A stretch of DNA of 47,729 nt from Candidatus Methylacidiphilales bacterium (GCA_025056655.1 JANWVL010000105.1:1-47729); one strand, 5' to 3'. Counted from the stretch's first letter, positions 27,822 through 37,302 are shown. The notes: generated by a model from the sequence alone, not told the origin. Made by a program: numbers and translations.

Positions 27822-29531
27822 ATGGTATCAGCTGATAGATCTTCTGCAGGCTTTAGGTGGATTTGGGGGGTAGGTTTTCTATTGATCGCTTTCGCAATCG
27901 GCTATGGGGTCGGCGCTGGGTCGAGGCCTACAGTTCCAAGGGATGTAAAGAATTTGGCAAGGGATAATTCTATACAGCGGGCGAAAGTTTCTTCTGAGTT
28001 TCAAAGTCAGGCGACATCCTTCGAAGGTGAAGTCTCTGTGCAGCGGGCAACTTCTGAAGCAGCGACGGCGGCAATTCTAGCCGAGCAAGCGAAACAATCG
28101 GGTAATTGGCAACCTTTAATTCAAGCCATCTTTGCGGAGGAGAAGCTTTCGGAGCGGTATCGCAAGGCTCTTGGGTTATTTGATGCTGTGAGTCTTGCGG
28201 AGATGCCTTTGGTGCTACAGCAGGTTTTAGGGATGGAGGCGGGTAGCGAACGTGATTTGCTTCTTTCGATGATGGTGCAGAGGTGGGTGTATGAAGATCC
28301 GCAGGCTGCGGCGGTGTTTGCTTCGCAAATTGTTAAGATAGGGGATCGGGAGCAGGTGTTGAGTTTGGTTGCGCGGATTTGGGCTGAGAGGGATCCGCAA
28401 GCGTCTTTGGCGTTTGTTCAAAGTCTTGAACAGGGGTCTGTAAAACATCGGGCGATGCGTGCGCTTTTGGAGGGGGTAGCTAAGAGGGATCCGCGGCTTG
28501 CTGTGGGGCTTTTGGAGAGATATGGCCATCAGGGTCATGAGTGGCTTTTTGTGCGTTCGGTTTTTAGCCAGTGGGCACAGCAGAATCCTCAGGAGGCGGC
28601 ACAGGTGGCGGCTTCGTTGAGGGATATGCGGCAACGTGAATTGGCGATGCGGATTGTGGCGATGGAATGGGCGAAGGTAAGCCCTGAGGCGGTGTTGGCG
28701 TGGGGAAATGGGATTTCGGAGATGAACATTAGGCGGTCGGTGTTGACCGGTTTATTTGCTAGTTGGGGACAAGACAATCCGCAGGTGGCGGCGCGCGCGG
28801 TGTTGAATTTACCTGCTGGGGATATACAGACGGATTCGCTTAGGAATGTGCTGTGGTCGTGGAGTAGTGTCGATGTGCGGGGGGCGTTGGCTTTTGCTCA
28901 TCAGCTTGGTGATCCTGGGTTGCAGAAGGCTGCTTGGGAGACGATTTTCAGTCAGTGGGGGCGCACTGCGCCACGGGAGGCAGCGGATTATCTTTGGGGT
29001 AACTTGAGTGGGGAGAAGCGGTATGATTATTTATCGGGGATTATGAGTCAGTGGGGGCGGAACACGCCGGCGGAGGCTATACAGTGGATGGTTTCACGGA
29101 ATGATAGCAAGTTGATTAATCGGTATTTGCCGAGTCTGATTGGTGTGTGGACAACGAGTGATTTGCCGCGGGCTACGCAATATGTGGCGAGTATGCCTGA
29201 GGGGGAGTTGAAGAATCGGGCGATACGGGAGGTGATGGGTCATTATGCGCGGATGGATGTCGTAGCGGCATCGGAGTATCTGGATAGGCTTCCGTTGAAC
29301 GTTTCGCGGGATCATGCGGTGCAGAGTTTTGTTTTTGCTACAATGGGTAGTGATCCTGAGAGGGCAAGTTTATGGGCACAGAGTATCCGTGATGTGGCTT
29401 TGCGGCGGGAGACGATGATGAGTGTGGCGCGGGAGTGGCTGCGTGTGGATGCTAGTGCGGCACGGCAGTGGATTCAGGGAGGCTTATTTACGGCTGAGCA
29501 GAGGAATGAGCTTTTGAATGCGAGGGAGTAG
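27822..29531 (+). CDS. Membrane-anchored helical-repeat (W/DP) protein
   Basis: A 569-residue protein with one N-terminal membrane helix (about 12-31, IWGVGFLLIAFAIGYGVGAG), so most of it lies outside the inner membrane. From about residue 120 to the end it consists of roughly a dozen repeats of about 32-36 residues. The recurring pattern is W followed by a few residues, then D/N-P-x-A-A, a helix, a short turn and a second helix with R (for example QWAQQNPQEAA, RWVYEDPQAAA, SWGQDNPQVAA, QWGRNTPAEAI). This predicts an alpha-solenoid scaffold for protein binding. Such arrays are known to me mainly from Verrucomicrobia-like genomes, without assigned function. The 3' end overlaps rsmE by 44 bases, tail to tail. 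Confidence 0.82.
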   Translation: MVSADRSSAGFRWIWGVGFLLIAFAIGYGVGAGSRPTVPRDVKNLARDNSIQRAKVSSEFQSQATSFEGEVSVQRATSEAATAAILAEQAKQSGNWQPLIQAIFAEEKLSERYRKALGLFDAVSLAEMPLVLQQVLGMEAGSERDLLLSMMVQRWVYEDPQAAAVFASQIVKIGDREQVLSLVARIWAERDPQASLAFVQSLEQGSVKHRAMRALLEGVAKRDPRLAVGLLERYGHQGHEWLFVRSVFSQWAQQNPQEAAQVAASLRDMRQRELAMRIVAMEWAKVSPEAVLAWGNGISEMNIRRSVLTGLFASWGQDNPQVAARAVLNLPAGDIQTDSLRNVLWSWSSVDVRGALAFAHQLGDPGLQKAAWETIFSQWGRTAPREAADYLWGNLSGEKRYDYLSGIMSQWGRNTPAEAIQWMVSRNDSKLINRYLPSLIGVWTTSDLPRATQYVASMPEGELKNRAIREVMGHYARMDVVAASEYLDRLPLNVSRDHAVQSFVFATMGSDPERASLWAQSIRDVALRRETMMSVAREWLRVDASAARQWIQGGLFTAEQRNELLNARE

Positions 29532-30279
29532 GGCAGAGGTCGATTGGGTTGGGGAGAGGGAAGAGGAAGCGGATCTGGCTGAGGAGCACGGAGAGAGCGA
29601 GGGGACAGCGTAGCACGGAGTGACCGAGTGAGACTGGTTGGTAACCGTGACGGTAAGCTTCGGTGTATTCTTCTGGGGTGAAGTCGCCTTCGGGGCCGAT
29701 GAGGAGGGAGATTGAATCCGTTGTTGTGGGGAGGACGTCGCGGAGTGGCTTGGAGTGGGGTTCGAGTGAGGCGATGATTTTTGTTGAGGCGGTTGATGAA
29801 GAGAGGAAGGTATGAAATGGTTGGGGGGGGCTAAGAGTGGGGATGTGGAATGAAGCGGACTGTTTGGCGGACTCGATGAGTATGCGGTGCCATTTTTGGA
29901 TTTTGTTTGGTAGATTTTTTTCGGATAGGTGCATTTCGGAGCGGGCGGTAAGAAGGGGTTGGATATGATGGACGCCGAGGGGAACGGATAGTGCGAGCTG
30001 GTCGTGCCAGGCGTCTTGTTTGGGTAGGGCTAATGCTGCGGAGATGCGAGGGGGTGGTAGGGTGTATTGTCGGATGGGTGTGAGGGGGGTGAGGGAGAGG
30101 TGTTTTTTTTTAACGGCTGTAATTTCTGCGAGGAGATACTGGCCTTGGATATTGAATAGCACGGCGCGGTGATGTGGGCGGACTCGTAGGACGTGGATGA
30201 GATGGTGATACTCGGATTCGGGGAGGGTGAGGGGTGTGGCGTGGAGGTGGGGGCAGAAGGCACGGACGGGAAGGGACAT
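29488..30279 (-). CDS. rsmE: 16S rRNA m3U1498 methyltransferase
   Basis: A 263-residue SPOUT-fold methyltransferase that makes N3-methyluridine at 1498 of 16S rRNA. An N-terminal PUA-like domain (YHHLIHVLRVRPHHRAVLF) is followed by the knotted domain with LLIGPEGDFTPEEYTEA. The usual last motif LGxRILRTETA reads LGHSVLRCPLA here, so the SAM-binding loop diverges and activity is likely but not certain. The tail is longer than usual and runs 44 bases into the end of the convergent repeat-protein gene. It is the last gene of a five-gene leftward operon. Confidence 0.9.
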   Translation of the reverse strand: MSLPVRAFCPHLHATPLTLPESEYHHLIHVLRVRPHHRAVLFNIQGQYLLAEITAVKKKHLSLTPLTPIRQYTLPPPRISAALALPKQDAWHDQLALSVPLGVHHIQPLLTARSEMHLSEKNLPNKIQKWHRILIESAKQSASFHIPTLSPPQPFHTFLSSSTASTKIIASLEPHSKPLRDVLPTTTDSISLLIGPEGDFTPEEYTEAYRHGYQPVSLGHSVLRCPLALSVLLSQIRFLFPLPNPIDLCPTPSHSKAHSSAQP

Positions 30280-30293
30280 GGTGGGGAGAGGTG

Positions 30294-31061
30294 CTAGTTG
30301 AGTTCGCGACGGAGGAGGAGTAGGGTGATATCGTCGTGAAAGGAGGTGGTGGAGACGTGGTTTTTTACGGCGTGTAGGATGAGGGAGCAGAGTTTTTCTA
30401 GGTCGGCCGAGGCGTGGGTGATGAGGGCTTCTTTGAGGCGTGTGAGGCCAAACTGTTCTTGGTGGGGATTGAAAGCTTCGTTGAGGCCGTCTGTGAAGGC
30501 GACAAAGGTGTCGCCAGGCTGGAGGTGAATTGTGGTGGGGGTGAGGAGGGCATCGAAAGTTTCGCCTGAGTCTAAGCCTAGTGCGAGGCCGCGGGATTCT
30601 TTAATGGAGGTGAGGTGTGGGGGGGAGTGTTGAGTGGAGAGAAGGAGGGGGATCTCGTGCCCGGCGCGGGATATTTCTAGGGTGTGAGTGGAGGAGTCGA
30701 GGATAGCGTAGATCATTGTGATGAATGTGCCTTCTTTGATGTCGGGGTAGAGGAGGCGGTTGAGGTGGCAGAGGGTTTCCTTTGTGGAGGAGTGAAGGGG
30801 GGCGCAGGAGCGAAGGGCGGATCGGCAGGTGGCCATGAGTAGGGAGGTGGAGATCCCTTTTCCAGAGACGTCGGCGATGGTGATGGCTGTTCGTTGGGGG
30901 GAGAGTGTGAAGATATCGAAGTAGTCGCCGCTGATTTCTTGCGCTGGGAGGTTTCGGCCGAATATGGAGTATCCGCGGGGAGCGGGATGGTGGTGGGGGA
31001 GGAGGATTTCTTGAATTTCGCGAACGGTGGAAGGGGGGTAGTCGGGTTTAGTTTCTTTCAT
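30294..31061 (-). CDS. PP2C/SpoIIE-type serine phosphatase (RsbU-like)
   Basis: A 255-residue SpoIIE-domain phosphatase with no sensory domain. Metal-binding and core motifs: EISGDYFDIF, ITIADVSGKGISTSLLMA, VAFTDGLNEAFN and FHDDITLLLLR. Such enzymes dephosphorylate anti-anti-sigma (STAS) proteins and so free sigma factors. The gene right upstream encodes a STAS protein, its likely substrate. No RsbW-type kinase or sigma factor is nearby. Confidence 0.9.
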   Translation of the reverse strand: MKETKPDYPPSTVREIQEILLPHHHPAPRGYSIFGRNLPAQEISGDYFDIFTLSPQRTAITIADVSGKGISTSLLMATCRSALRSCAPLHSSTKETLCHLNRLLYPDIKEGTFITMIYAILDSSTHTLEISRAGHEIPLLLSTQHSPPHLTSIKESRGLALGLDSGETFDALLTPTTIHLQPGDTFVAFTDGLNEAFNPHQEQFGLTRLKEALITHASADLEKLCSLILHAVKNHVSTTSFHDDITLLLLRRELN

Positions 31062-31099
31062 TGAGGCGGGGGAGGGGTGAGGTGCTTTGGGGGGAGAGG

Positions 31100-31609
31100 T
31101 TATGGATTAGGTGTGTGGGTGTTGCGGGAGCGGAGGTAGTGGACGACGTCTTGAAATTTGGAGGCGTTGGGGGGGTGCCATTGGATGAGATTTTCATGGG
31201 CTTGGAGCATAGAGGCGCTGGTTTGGTTTTTATCGAGTGGGGTAATGGGTTCGATGGATTTTAGGGAGAGGGGTGTGGGGTCGGGGAATGGTGAAGTTGA
31301 GTGAATTGTGAAGAGTTTGTCTAAGCAGAGGTTGGTAATTATTTCGAGGTTGCGGCCTGTGGTGTGGATGAAGTGGAGGGGGGGAAGGCCTTGTTTTTTG
31401 TGCCGAAGGGCAATTCCTGTGAGTGTGCCGAGAAAGGTGCTGTCGAGGTAAGTGCATGTTTGTAGATCTAGGATGACGTGGGGTTGCGAGGCATTGATGG
31501 TCGAGTCGAGGAAGGCTTTGATGAGTGGGGCGTTTTGAAAGGTAGCCCGGCCTGAAATGCGGATGTAGATGTAAGGGGGATCGATGGCTGCTGAGATTTG
31601 ATCAGGCAT
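31100..31609 (-). CDS. STAS-domain protein (anti-anti-sigma factor)
   Basis: A 169-residue STAS protein. The domain (about 5-110) has the phosphorylatable Ser in CTYLDSTFLGTLTG, matching the DSSGL-type site. The C-terminal 55 residues form an extra, unassigned tail that ends in basic residues. By analogy with SpoIIAA/RsbV it would be phosphorylated by a partner kinase and dephosphorylated by the adjacent SpoIIE-type phosphatase. The gap to that gene is 38 bases. Confidence 0.88.
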   Translation of the reverse strand: MPDQISAAIDPPYIYIRISGRATFQNAPLIKAFLDSTINASQPHVILDLQTCTYLDSTFLGTLTGIALRHKKQGLPPLHFIHTTGRNLEIITNLCLDKLFTIHSTSPFPDPTPLSLKSIEPITPLDKNQTSASMLQAHENLIQWHPPNASKFQDVVHYLRSRNTHTPNP

Positions 31610-31623
31610 GGGGGTGAGAGGGG

Positions 31624-32895
31624 CTAGGCGAGAAGGAGGACGGGGTTTTCGAGGTGGCGACGGAGTGCAGATAGGAATTGAGCGCCGATAGCCCCGTCTA
31701 TGACTCGATGATCACAGGATAGTGTGAGGGTCATTCGGTGACCGATTGTGATTTGGTTGAGGTCGTTGACGATGGGTTTTTTGGTGATGTTTCCTACTGC
31801 TAAGATAGCGGCTTGAGGGGGATTGATGATGGCAGAGAAGCTATCAATACCCATCATGCCGAGATTCGATACGGTGAAGGTGCCGCCGAGGTAATCGTCG
31901 GGTTTTAGTTTTCCTTCACGGGCTTTTGTGGCGAGGTTTTTAGCTTCGATGGAGATTTGGCGGATGTTTTTTGAGGAGGCAGAGCGAATGACGGGAGTGA
32001 TGAGGCCGTTTTCTAGGGCTACGGCGAAGGCTAGGTGGACTTCGCTGTGCTGGCGTATGGCGTCGCCTTCGAAGGAGCTGTTGACGGCTGGAACGGCGCG
32101 GAGTGCGTGGACTACGGCTTTCATGACGAAGTCGTTGTAGCTGAGCTTGACGGGATCGGTGAGGTTGGCGAGGGCTTCGTTGAGGGCGGTGCGGGTTTGG
32201 ACGAGGGGGTCGGCGTTAATTTCAATTTGGAGGTAGAAGTGGGGGATTTGGGTTTTGCTTTCGAGAAGGCGACGGGCGATCGTCTGGCGCATGGGGGTGA
32301 GGGGGATGCGAGCGTCGCGTGCTATGGGGCCAGTGGGGAAGAGGGGAGGGGCGTTTTGAGCAAGGTTTTGTGCAGCTTGGAGGACATCGCGTTTAACGAT
32401 GCGTCCGCCGGGGCCAGTGCCAGAGATGAGATGCAGGGGGATGTTTTGTGTATGCGCTATTTTTTTGGCCAGTGGGGAGATTTTGATGCGTGATGTGGGG
32501 GGCGGTGGTGGGCTTGTAACGGTGGTGCGATCTGAGGAGGAGGGGGATGGCTGGGGGGAGGGGGCGGATGGTGTTTGGGTAGTGGGTTGTTGGGTAGGGG
32601 TTGTTGTGGGTGTTGGAGTGGAGGTTGTGGAGGGGAGATCGAAGGGTTCGTCTGCGGTGGTTGTAAGGATGCCGATTGGGGTGTTTATGGCGACTTTAGT
32701 GCCTGCAGGGATAAGAATTTTTCGCAGGTAGCCTGAGTCAAAGGCTTCGAGGTCCATTATGGCTTTATCTGTTTCGACCTCGGCGATGACTTCACCGGAT
32801 TGGATGTGGTCGCCTTCTTTTTTGATCCAGTTTGCGAGAGTGCCCTCAGTCATGGAGGGGCTGAGCATGGGCATGGTGATGGTTTTGACGGGCAT
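31624..32895 (-). CDS. pdhC: Pyruvate dehydrogenase E2, dihydrolipoamide acetyltransferase
   Basis: A 423-residue E2 with one lipoyl domain (lipoylated Lys44 in ETDKAIMDLEA), a long Pro/Thr/Ser linker (about 85-140), a peripheral-subunit binding domain (KISPLAKKIAH ... GRIVKRDVL) and the catalytic core. The active-site His396 and Asp400 are in SCDHRVIDGAIGAQFL. MPMLSPSMTEGTL is typical of the pyruvate rather than the 2-oxoglutarate enzyme, in the mitochondrial/alpha-proteobacterial style. E1 and E3 genes are not in the window. It is followed by the STAS gene after 14 bases. Confidence 0.94.
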   Translation of the reverse strand: MPVKTITMPMLSPSMTEGTLANWIKKEGDHIQSGEVIAEVETDKAIMDLEAFDSGYLRKILIPAGTKVAINTPIGILTTTADEPFDLPSTTSTPTPTTTPTQQPTTQTPSAPSPQPSPSSSDRTTVTSPPPPPTSRIKISPLAKKIAHTQNIPLHLISGTGPGGRIVKRDVLQAAQNLAQNAPPLFPTGPIARDARIPLTPMRQTIARRLLESKTQIPHFYLQIEINADPLVQTRTALNEALANLTDPVKLSYNDFVMKAVVHALRAVPAVNSSFEGDAIRQHSEVHLAFAVALENGLITPVIRSASSKNIRQISIEAKNLATKAREGKLKPDDYLGGTFTVSNLGMMGIDSFSAIINPPQAAILAVGNITKKPIVNDLNQITIGHRMTLTLSCDHRVIDGAIGAQFLSALRRHLENPVLLLA

Positions 32896-32911
32896 AGGGG
32901 TTTTGGGAAGG

Positions 32912-33196
32912 TTATTCGCTACGTCGGGGGAGGCGGAAGATTTGGTGGGCGAGACCTATGGTGATGATTTCGCCGTTGAGTTTAGTGAGGGAGAAGATGT
33001 GATGGTTATGGTATTCTAGCAGAGCGGCTGTGGCTTCACCGCTGAGGCGGCCGATACCCATGGCGCTTAAGAGTGTGTTTTTGTTTTTCATCTTGGCTTC
33101 TTCGCTTTGGATGATGTGGGTTTTGTGGGCTTCGAATGAGGGGTTTGTGAGGAAGAGGGCGAGTAGAATCAGAAGTGTGAGGAATAGGAGTCGCAT
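32912..33196 (-). CDS. Small exported protein of unknown function
   Basis: A 94-residue protein with an N-terminal hydrophobic segment (MRLLFLTLLILLALFLTNPS) acting as signal peptide or anchor. The rest has a YHNHHIFSLTKLNGEIITIGLAHQIF stretch, loosely like small DUF4359-type proteins (YHNY-x-x-FS ... SVG-x-x-GHVF). The match is from memory and weak. It lies 16 bases upstream of pdhC in the same direction. Confidence 0.65.
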   Translation of the reverse strand: MRLLFLTLLILLALFLTNPSFEAHKTHIIQSEEAKMKNKNTLLSAMGIGRLSGEATAALLEYHNHHIFSLTKLNGEIITIGLAHQIFRLPRRSE

Positions 33197-33253
33197 AGGT
33201 GGATATTGAAAATTGGCAAATTTTAAGAAAGTGACAAGGGAAGAAGCGGTAGT

Positions 33254-33775
33254 GTGAGGCTTGATTTATGGGGCATAGAAAAGCAAAGTGGGGGTGTGAA
33301 ACGAGTTGTTCCGTTGGATGAAGTGGGGGTGTATCGTGCGAAGTTGCGCGCGGAGGGTAAAAAGGTAGTGGGGACGAATGGGTGCTTTGATATACTGCAT
33401 TATGGGCATGTGTGTTATTTGGAGAGGGCGCGGGCTTATGGAGATTTTCTTTGGGTGGGGATCAACAGCGATGCAGCGGTGCGGGCTCTAAAAGGGGATG
33501 GGCGGCCGATCAATACGGCGGAGGATCGAGCGGGAGTGTTGGGGGCGTTGCGTTTTGTGGATGCGGTGACGATTTTTGATCATGTGCGAGCGACTGTTTT
33601 TTTGGAGGCTTTGCAACCGGATGTTTACGTGAAAGGGGGCGACTACACTGAGGAGAGCCTGGATCCTGAGGAGCTGAAGGTGTTGCGAGGCTGTGGGGCG
33701 CGTATTGTGATTGAGCCGTTTGTTGCGGGGCGTTCTACGACGCGTATTATTGAGAGGATTGCGAACGTCAGATGA
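33254..33775 (+). CDS. rfaE2: D-glycero-beta-D-manno-heptose 1-phosphate adenylyltransferase
   Basis: A 173-residue nucleotidyltransferase of the HldE C-terminal type. TNGCFDILHYGHVCYLE holds the HxGH active site; KGGDYTEESL and GRSTTRIIERI are family blocks. It makes ADP-heptose for LPS core. The kinase domain (RfaE1) is absent, so it is the two-protein form of the pathway. The frame opens at GTG 33254; a second GTG at 33296 (KRVVPLDE) would match the family length more tightly. The stop overlaps the purN start by four bases. Confidence 0.93.
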   Translation: MRLDLWGIEKQSGGVKRVVPLDEVGVYRAKLRAEGKKVVGTNGCFDILHYGHVCYLERARAYGDFLWVGINSDAAVRALKGDGRPINTAEDRAGVLGALRFVDAVTIFDHVRATVFLEALQPDVYVKGGDYTEESLDPEELKVLRGCGARIVIEPFVAGRSTTRIIERIANVR

Positions 33776-34374
33776 AGCCACTGTTGCGTTTGGGGGTGCT
33801 GGGCTCGGGGAAGGGGAGTAATTTTTTAGCCATCCATGAGGCTATACAAGCGGGGAAGCTGCATGCCGAGATTCGATTGGTAGTGAGTGATCGAGAGGAT
33901 GCTGGGATAGTCGAGCATGCACGTCGGTTGGGTTACCCGATTTGGGTTTTGCCTTTGAGTCGCTACAAGACGCGATTAGAGCCGGAACTTGAGGGGGAAC
34001 TTGTGGAGCGCTTGCGTGAAGCGGGATGTGAATGGGTGATTCTTGCTGGGTATATGCGGGTGGTGAAAGCACCGCTTTTGGAGGCATATAGAGGAAGGAT
34101 TTTAAATATACATCCCTCGCTTTTACCGGATTTCAAAGGGCTAGAGGCTTGGAAACAGGCATTGGCAGCAGGTGTGAAAAAGACGGGTTGCACGGTGCAC
34201 TATGTGGATGAGTCTCTTGATGGCGGCGAAATATTAGCCCAACGAGAAGTCCCCGTCTGGCCAGATGATACGCCTGAGGAACTTCATAGGCGAATACAAG
34301 AAGCAGAACATATCTTGTATCCAGAGGTGCTTGAGAAACTGTGGCAGAAAGAGCATGGACTAACTTTAGATTGA
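33772..34374 (+). CDS. purN: Phosphoribosylglycinamide formyltransferase
   Basis: A 200-residue folate-dependent GAR transformylase in purine synthesis. It shows GSGKGSNFLAIHEAI (nucleotide loop), VSDREDAGIVEHA, the catalytic Asn/His pair in ILNIHPSLLPDFKG and the catalytic Asp in HYVDESLDGGEIL. It is ATGA-coupled to rfaE2. The short gap of 48 bases to trpE suggests one transcription unit with it. Confidence 0.95.
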   Translation: MKPLLRLGVLGSGKGSNFLAIHEAIQAGKLHAEIRLVVSDREDAGIVEHARRLGYPIWVLPLSRYKTRLEPELEGELVERLREAGCEWVILAGYMRVVKAPLLEAYRGRILNIHPSLLPDFKGLEAWKQALAAGVKKTGCTVHYVDESLDGGEILAQREVPVWPDDTPEELHRRIQEAEHILYPEVLEKLWQKEHGLTLD

Positions 34375-34422
34375 GCGATACTCGACAAGCTATCAATGCA
34401 GGGATAAAGGAAGAAGGACTGC

Positions 34423-35952
34423 ATGAGTGAAATTACGCCGACGATAGGAGAATTTAATCATTGGGCGGAACAGGGGAATGTTATTCCAATTCAGAAGACT
34501 TTAGCGGCGGATTGGATTACGCCTTTGGCTGCTTATGAAAAGCTGGCAAAGGATAATCGTTATGCTTTTATTCTGGAGAGTGTAGAGAGGGGGCATCGCT
34601 TTGCGCGGTATTCGATCATTGGAGCTGGCCCTTGTGTGGTGATGATGGCGCGTGATGGGATCGAAGAGTGGATTTGGGCGGATGGCAGATGCGAACGCAG
34701 GGAGGTGAAAGACCCGTTGAGATCGCTTGAGGGGCACATGCGGCGGTATGTTATACCGAAGGGGATGCCGTCGTTGCCTTTTTTTTGCGGAGGTGCGATA
34801 GGCTTTTTGGCATACGAAGCGGGATGTGTGTTTGAGCCGGTGGTGCCGCGGGCGAGGGAAGACGACTTAGGGGTTCCTGATTTTTATTTTATTATATGTG
34901 ACGAGGTTGTTGTTTTTGACCACGAGAAGCATGTGATCCATATTGTGGTAAACGTTCATCTCAGCGCTGAAAGAGATTTCTCAAGGGTCTATACGGATGC
35001 GGTAGGGAGGATAGGCATTATCGAAAGTGTCTTGTGTGAAGCGCATGAGATTAATCCCATACCGATGGGATTAGTGGGGGAAGCAATCGAGAGTAGCGTG
35101 AATATGACACGGGACTATTACTGCCAGATGGTGGCGCGTATGCAGCGGTATATCGAGGCCGGTGATATTTTCCAAGTGGTGCCATCTCAGCGTTGGTGTG
35201 TAGCGTATGATCATGATCCTATTCTTCTGTATCGTGCGCTTCGTGCGATTAATCCATCTCCGTATATGTTTTGTTTGAAGTTCGATAGTCTAGCTTTGGT
35301 GGGGTCATCTCCGGAAGTGCACGTCCGATGTGTGCAGGGGCGAGCAACGATTCGCCCGATAGCTGGCACACGGCCGCGACATGAGGATGCAGAGAGAGAT
35401 CGAGCGATAGCAGAGGAGCTTTTGGCGGATGAAAAGGAACGCGCAGAGCATTTGATGTTGGTAGATCTTGCGCGGAATGATTTAGGAAGGGTTTGCAGGT
35501 ATGATACGGTGCATGTGACTGATTTTATGGTGATCGAGCGGTATTCGCATGTGATGCATATTGTTTCGAATGTGGAAGGAAGGTTGCGGGAGGATGTGAC
35601 GCCGTATGACGTGTTGAGAGCGACTTTTCCGGCTGGGACAGTGACGGGAGCACCGAAAATTCGAGCCATGCAAATCATCGCTGAGAATGAACCGACGTGC
35701 CGAGGCACATATGCAGGAGCAGTAGGATACTTTAGTTATGCTGGTAACTTAGACTCTTGCATTGCTATCCGAACGTGGTTGATCAAGGATGGGAAGGCTT
35801 ATTTGCAAGCTGGAGGCGGATTGGTGGCAGATTCAACACCGGAAGGTGAATATCTAGAGAGCTGCAATAAAGCGCAGGCAGGGCTTAAAGCCATGTCATG
35901 GGCAGTTGCTTTAAGCAAACGCAAGATTCGAGCAGGTTCCATAGTCCAATGA
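34423..35952 (+). CDS. trpE: Anthranilate synthase component I
   Basis: A 509-residue chorismate-using enzyme that forms anthranilate with ammonia from TrpG. Signatures: YSIIGAGP near the N terminus, [50 protein letters not shown] and [15 protein letters not shown]. The end MSWAVALS is typical. No obvious Trp-leader peptide was found in the 48-base gap before it. Its stop overlaps the trpG start by four bases. Confidence 0.96.
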   Translation: MSEITPTIGEFNHWAEQGNVIPIQKTLAADWITPLAAYEKLAKDNRYAFILESVERGHRFARYSIIGAGPCVVMMARDGIEEWIWADGRCERREVKDPLRSLEGHMRRYVIPKGMPSLPFFCGGAIGFLAYEAGCVFEPVVPRAREDDLGVPDFYFIICDEVVVFDHEKHVIHIVVNVHLSAERDFSRVYTDAVGRIGIIESVLCEAHEINPIPMGLVGEAIESSVNMTRDYYCQMVARMQRYIEAGDIFQVVPSQRWCVAYDHDPILLYRALRAINPSPYMFCLKFDSLALVGSSPEVHVRCVQGRATIRPIAGTRPRHEDAERDRAIAEELLADEKERAEHLMLVDLARNDLGRVCRYDTVHVTDFMVIERYSHVMHIVSNVEGRLREDVTPYDVLRATFPAGTVTGAPKIRAMQIIAENEPTCRGTYAGAVGYFSYAGNLDSCIAIRTWLIKDGKAYLQAGGGLVADSTPEGEYLESCNKAQAGLKAMSWAVALSKRKIRAGSIVQ

Positions 35953-36548
35953 GCGGCCAAAATTCTACATTTCTAATCATCGATAACTACGACTCATTCA
36001 CCTATAACCTTGTTCAATACTTAGGTGAGCTGGGAGCGACAGTCATCGTCAAGCGCAATGATGCTATTTCGGTTGCGGAGATCCGAAAGATGAATCCGGT
36101 TGGGATCGTGATCTCTCCAGGGCCGAAGCGTCCAGAAGATGCGGGTGTTTGCAACGAGGTTATTGCGGAGCTAGGCCAGCGAATTCCTATTCTTGGGGTG
36201 TGTCTTGGCCATCAATGTATAGGACATGTCTTTGGTGGTGAAATTGTGCGAGCGCCGCGATTGATGCATGGAAAGACGTCGCTGATTTTACATCAAGGAG
36301 AAAGTGTGTTTGCGGGTCTTCCTTCACCTTTTGCTGCGACGCGTTATCATTCGTTGATCGTGCGGAAAGAGACACTGCCGGAATGCTTGAAAATAACGGC
36401 GACGGCGGACACTCCCGACCAAGAAATAATGGGCTTGATGCATAAAGAGTGGCCGATACACGGAGTGCAGTTTCATCCCGAAAGCATTCTCACCGAGCAC
36501 GGAAAAGATTTATTAAAAAACTTTATGAAAATAGCATCGGCAACATAA
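35949..36548 (+). CDS. trpG: Anthranilate synthase component II, glutamine amidotransferase
   Basis: A 199-residue class I glutamine amidotransferase (also able to serve PabA roles). It opens with [21 protein letters not shown]. The catalytic Cys is in [15 protein letters not shown], and His/Glu in [15 protein letters not shown]. The frame runs from 35898, but the ATG at 35949 is chosen since it overlaps the trpE stop as ATGA and gives the normal N terminus. Confidence 0.96.
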   Translation: MSGQNSTFLIIDNYDSFTYNLVQYLGELGATVIVKRNDAISVAEIRKMNPVGIVISPGPKRPEDAGVCNEVIAELGQRIPILGVCLGHQCIGHVFGGEIVRAPRLMHGKTSLILHQGESVFAGLPSPFAATRYHSLIVRKETLPECLKITATADTPDQEIMGLMHKEWPIHGVQFHPESILTEHGKDLLKNFMKIASAT

Positions 36549-36573
36549 CATAGTCCACAGTCAGACGCGCGCT

Positions 36574-37302
36574 ATGAAGCTTAACATCGACCTTCACTGC
36601 CACTCACGCTTCTCAGCGGATGGAGTGGCAGATCCAGAGGAAATGGTGCAGGTCGCTAAAGAGCGTGGTCTGCAAGGATTTGCTATTACAGATCACAACA
36701 CGTGTGCCTGTGTCGATTATTTCCTGCAGCTTGGATTGATGCGGGAAGACGGATTGCCAGTCGATAACTTTCTTATCATTCCTGGACAAGAGATTACCAC
36801 GAGTGCTGGTCATCTTTTGGCTCTTGGAGTGCGACTTCCTGACTTAAAGGGGATTGATCCGAGTGAAGCGGTGAAGATTATCCATGAACATGGAGGTTTA
36901 GCGATACCGCCGCATCCGTATGATTATTTTAGAGCGGGGATTCGAGAGGCCACGCTGCAAGCGATACGCTGGGATGCTATAGAGGTCTTCAACGCGGCCA
37001 CTACCTTTCGCCATTGTAACCGCCGAGCCTACGAATTTGCCTTAGGCGCACATCTTCCAATGACGGCTGGTAGCGACGCACATCATGCCGAGATGATAGG
37101 GATTGCTTATACAATTCTCGATGCGGATGAATTCTCGGTAAATGGGGTTCTGCGAGCGATTCAAAAAGGACCGGAGCGGATGGAACGTTATCTTCGTAAA
37201 CGTGACGCCTTGCGTAAGACGTGGCGCAATCTTTTCAGGAAAAGTTACGCTAAAAAAGTGAAACAAAGCTCGTCAAAAAATCTCCTGCACAAAAGTGACT
37301 AA
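36574..37302 (+). CDS. PHP-domain metal-dependent phosphoesterase
   Basis: A 242-residue PHP-fold protein. Metal ligands: DLHCHSRFSADG, ITDHNT, PHPYD and GSDAHHAEMIG. This is the stand-alone type related to YciV/TrpH nucleoside-3',5'-bisphosphate phosphatases and polymerase-linked PHP domains. Its position right after trpEG (25-base gap) recalls E. coli trpH next to the trp genes. The C terminus is basic (RKRDALRKTWRNLFRKSYAKK). Substrate is not certain. Confidence 0.88.
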   Translation: MKLNIDLHCHSRFSADGVADPEEMVQVAKERGLQGFAITDHNTCACVDYFLQLGLMREDGLPVDNFLIIPGQEITTSAGHLLALGVRLPDLKGIDPSEAVKIIHEHGGLAIPPHPYDYFRAGIREATLQAIRWDAIEVFNAATTFRHCNRRAYEFALGAHLPMTAGSDAHHAEMIGIAYTILDADEFSVNGVLRAIQKGPERMERYLRKRDALRKTWRNLFRKSYAKKVKQSSSKNLLHKSD

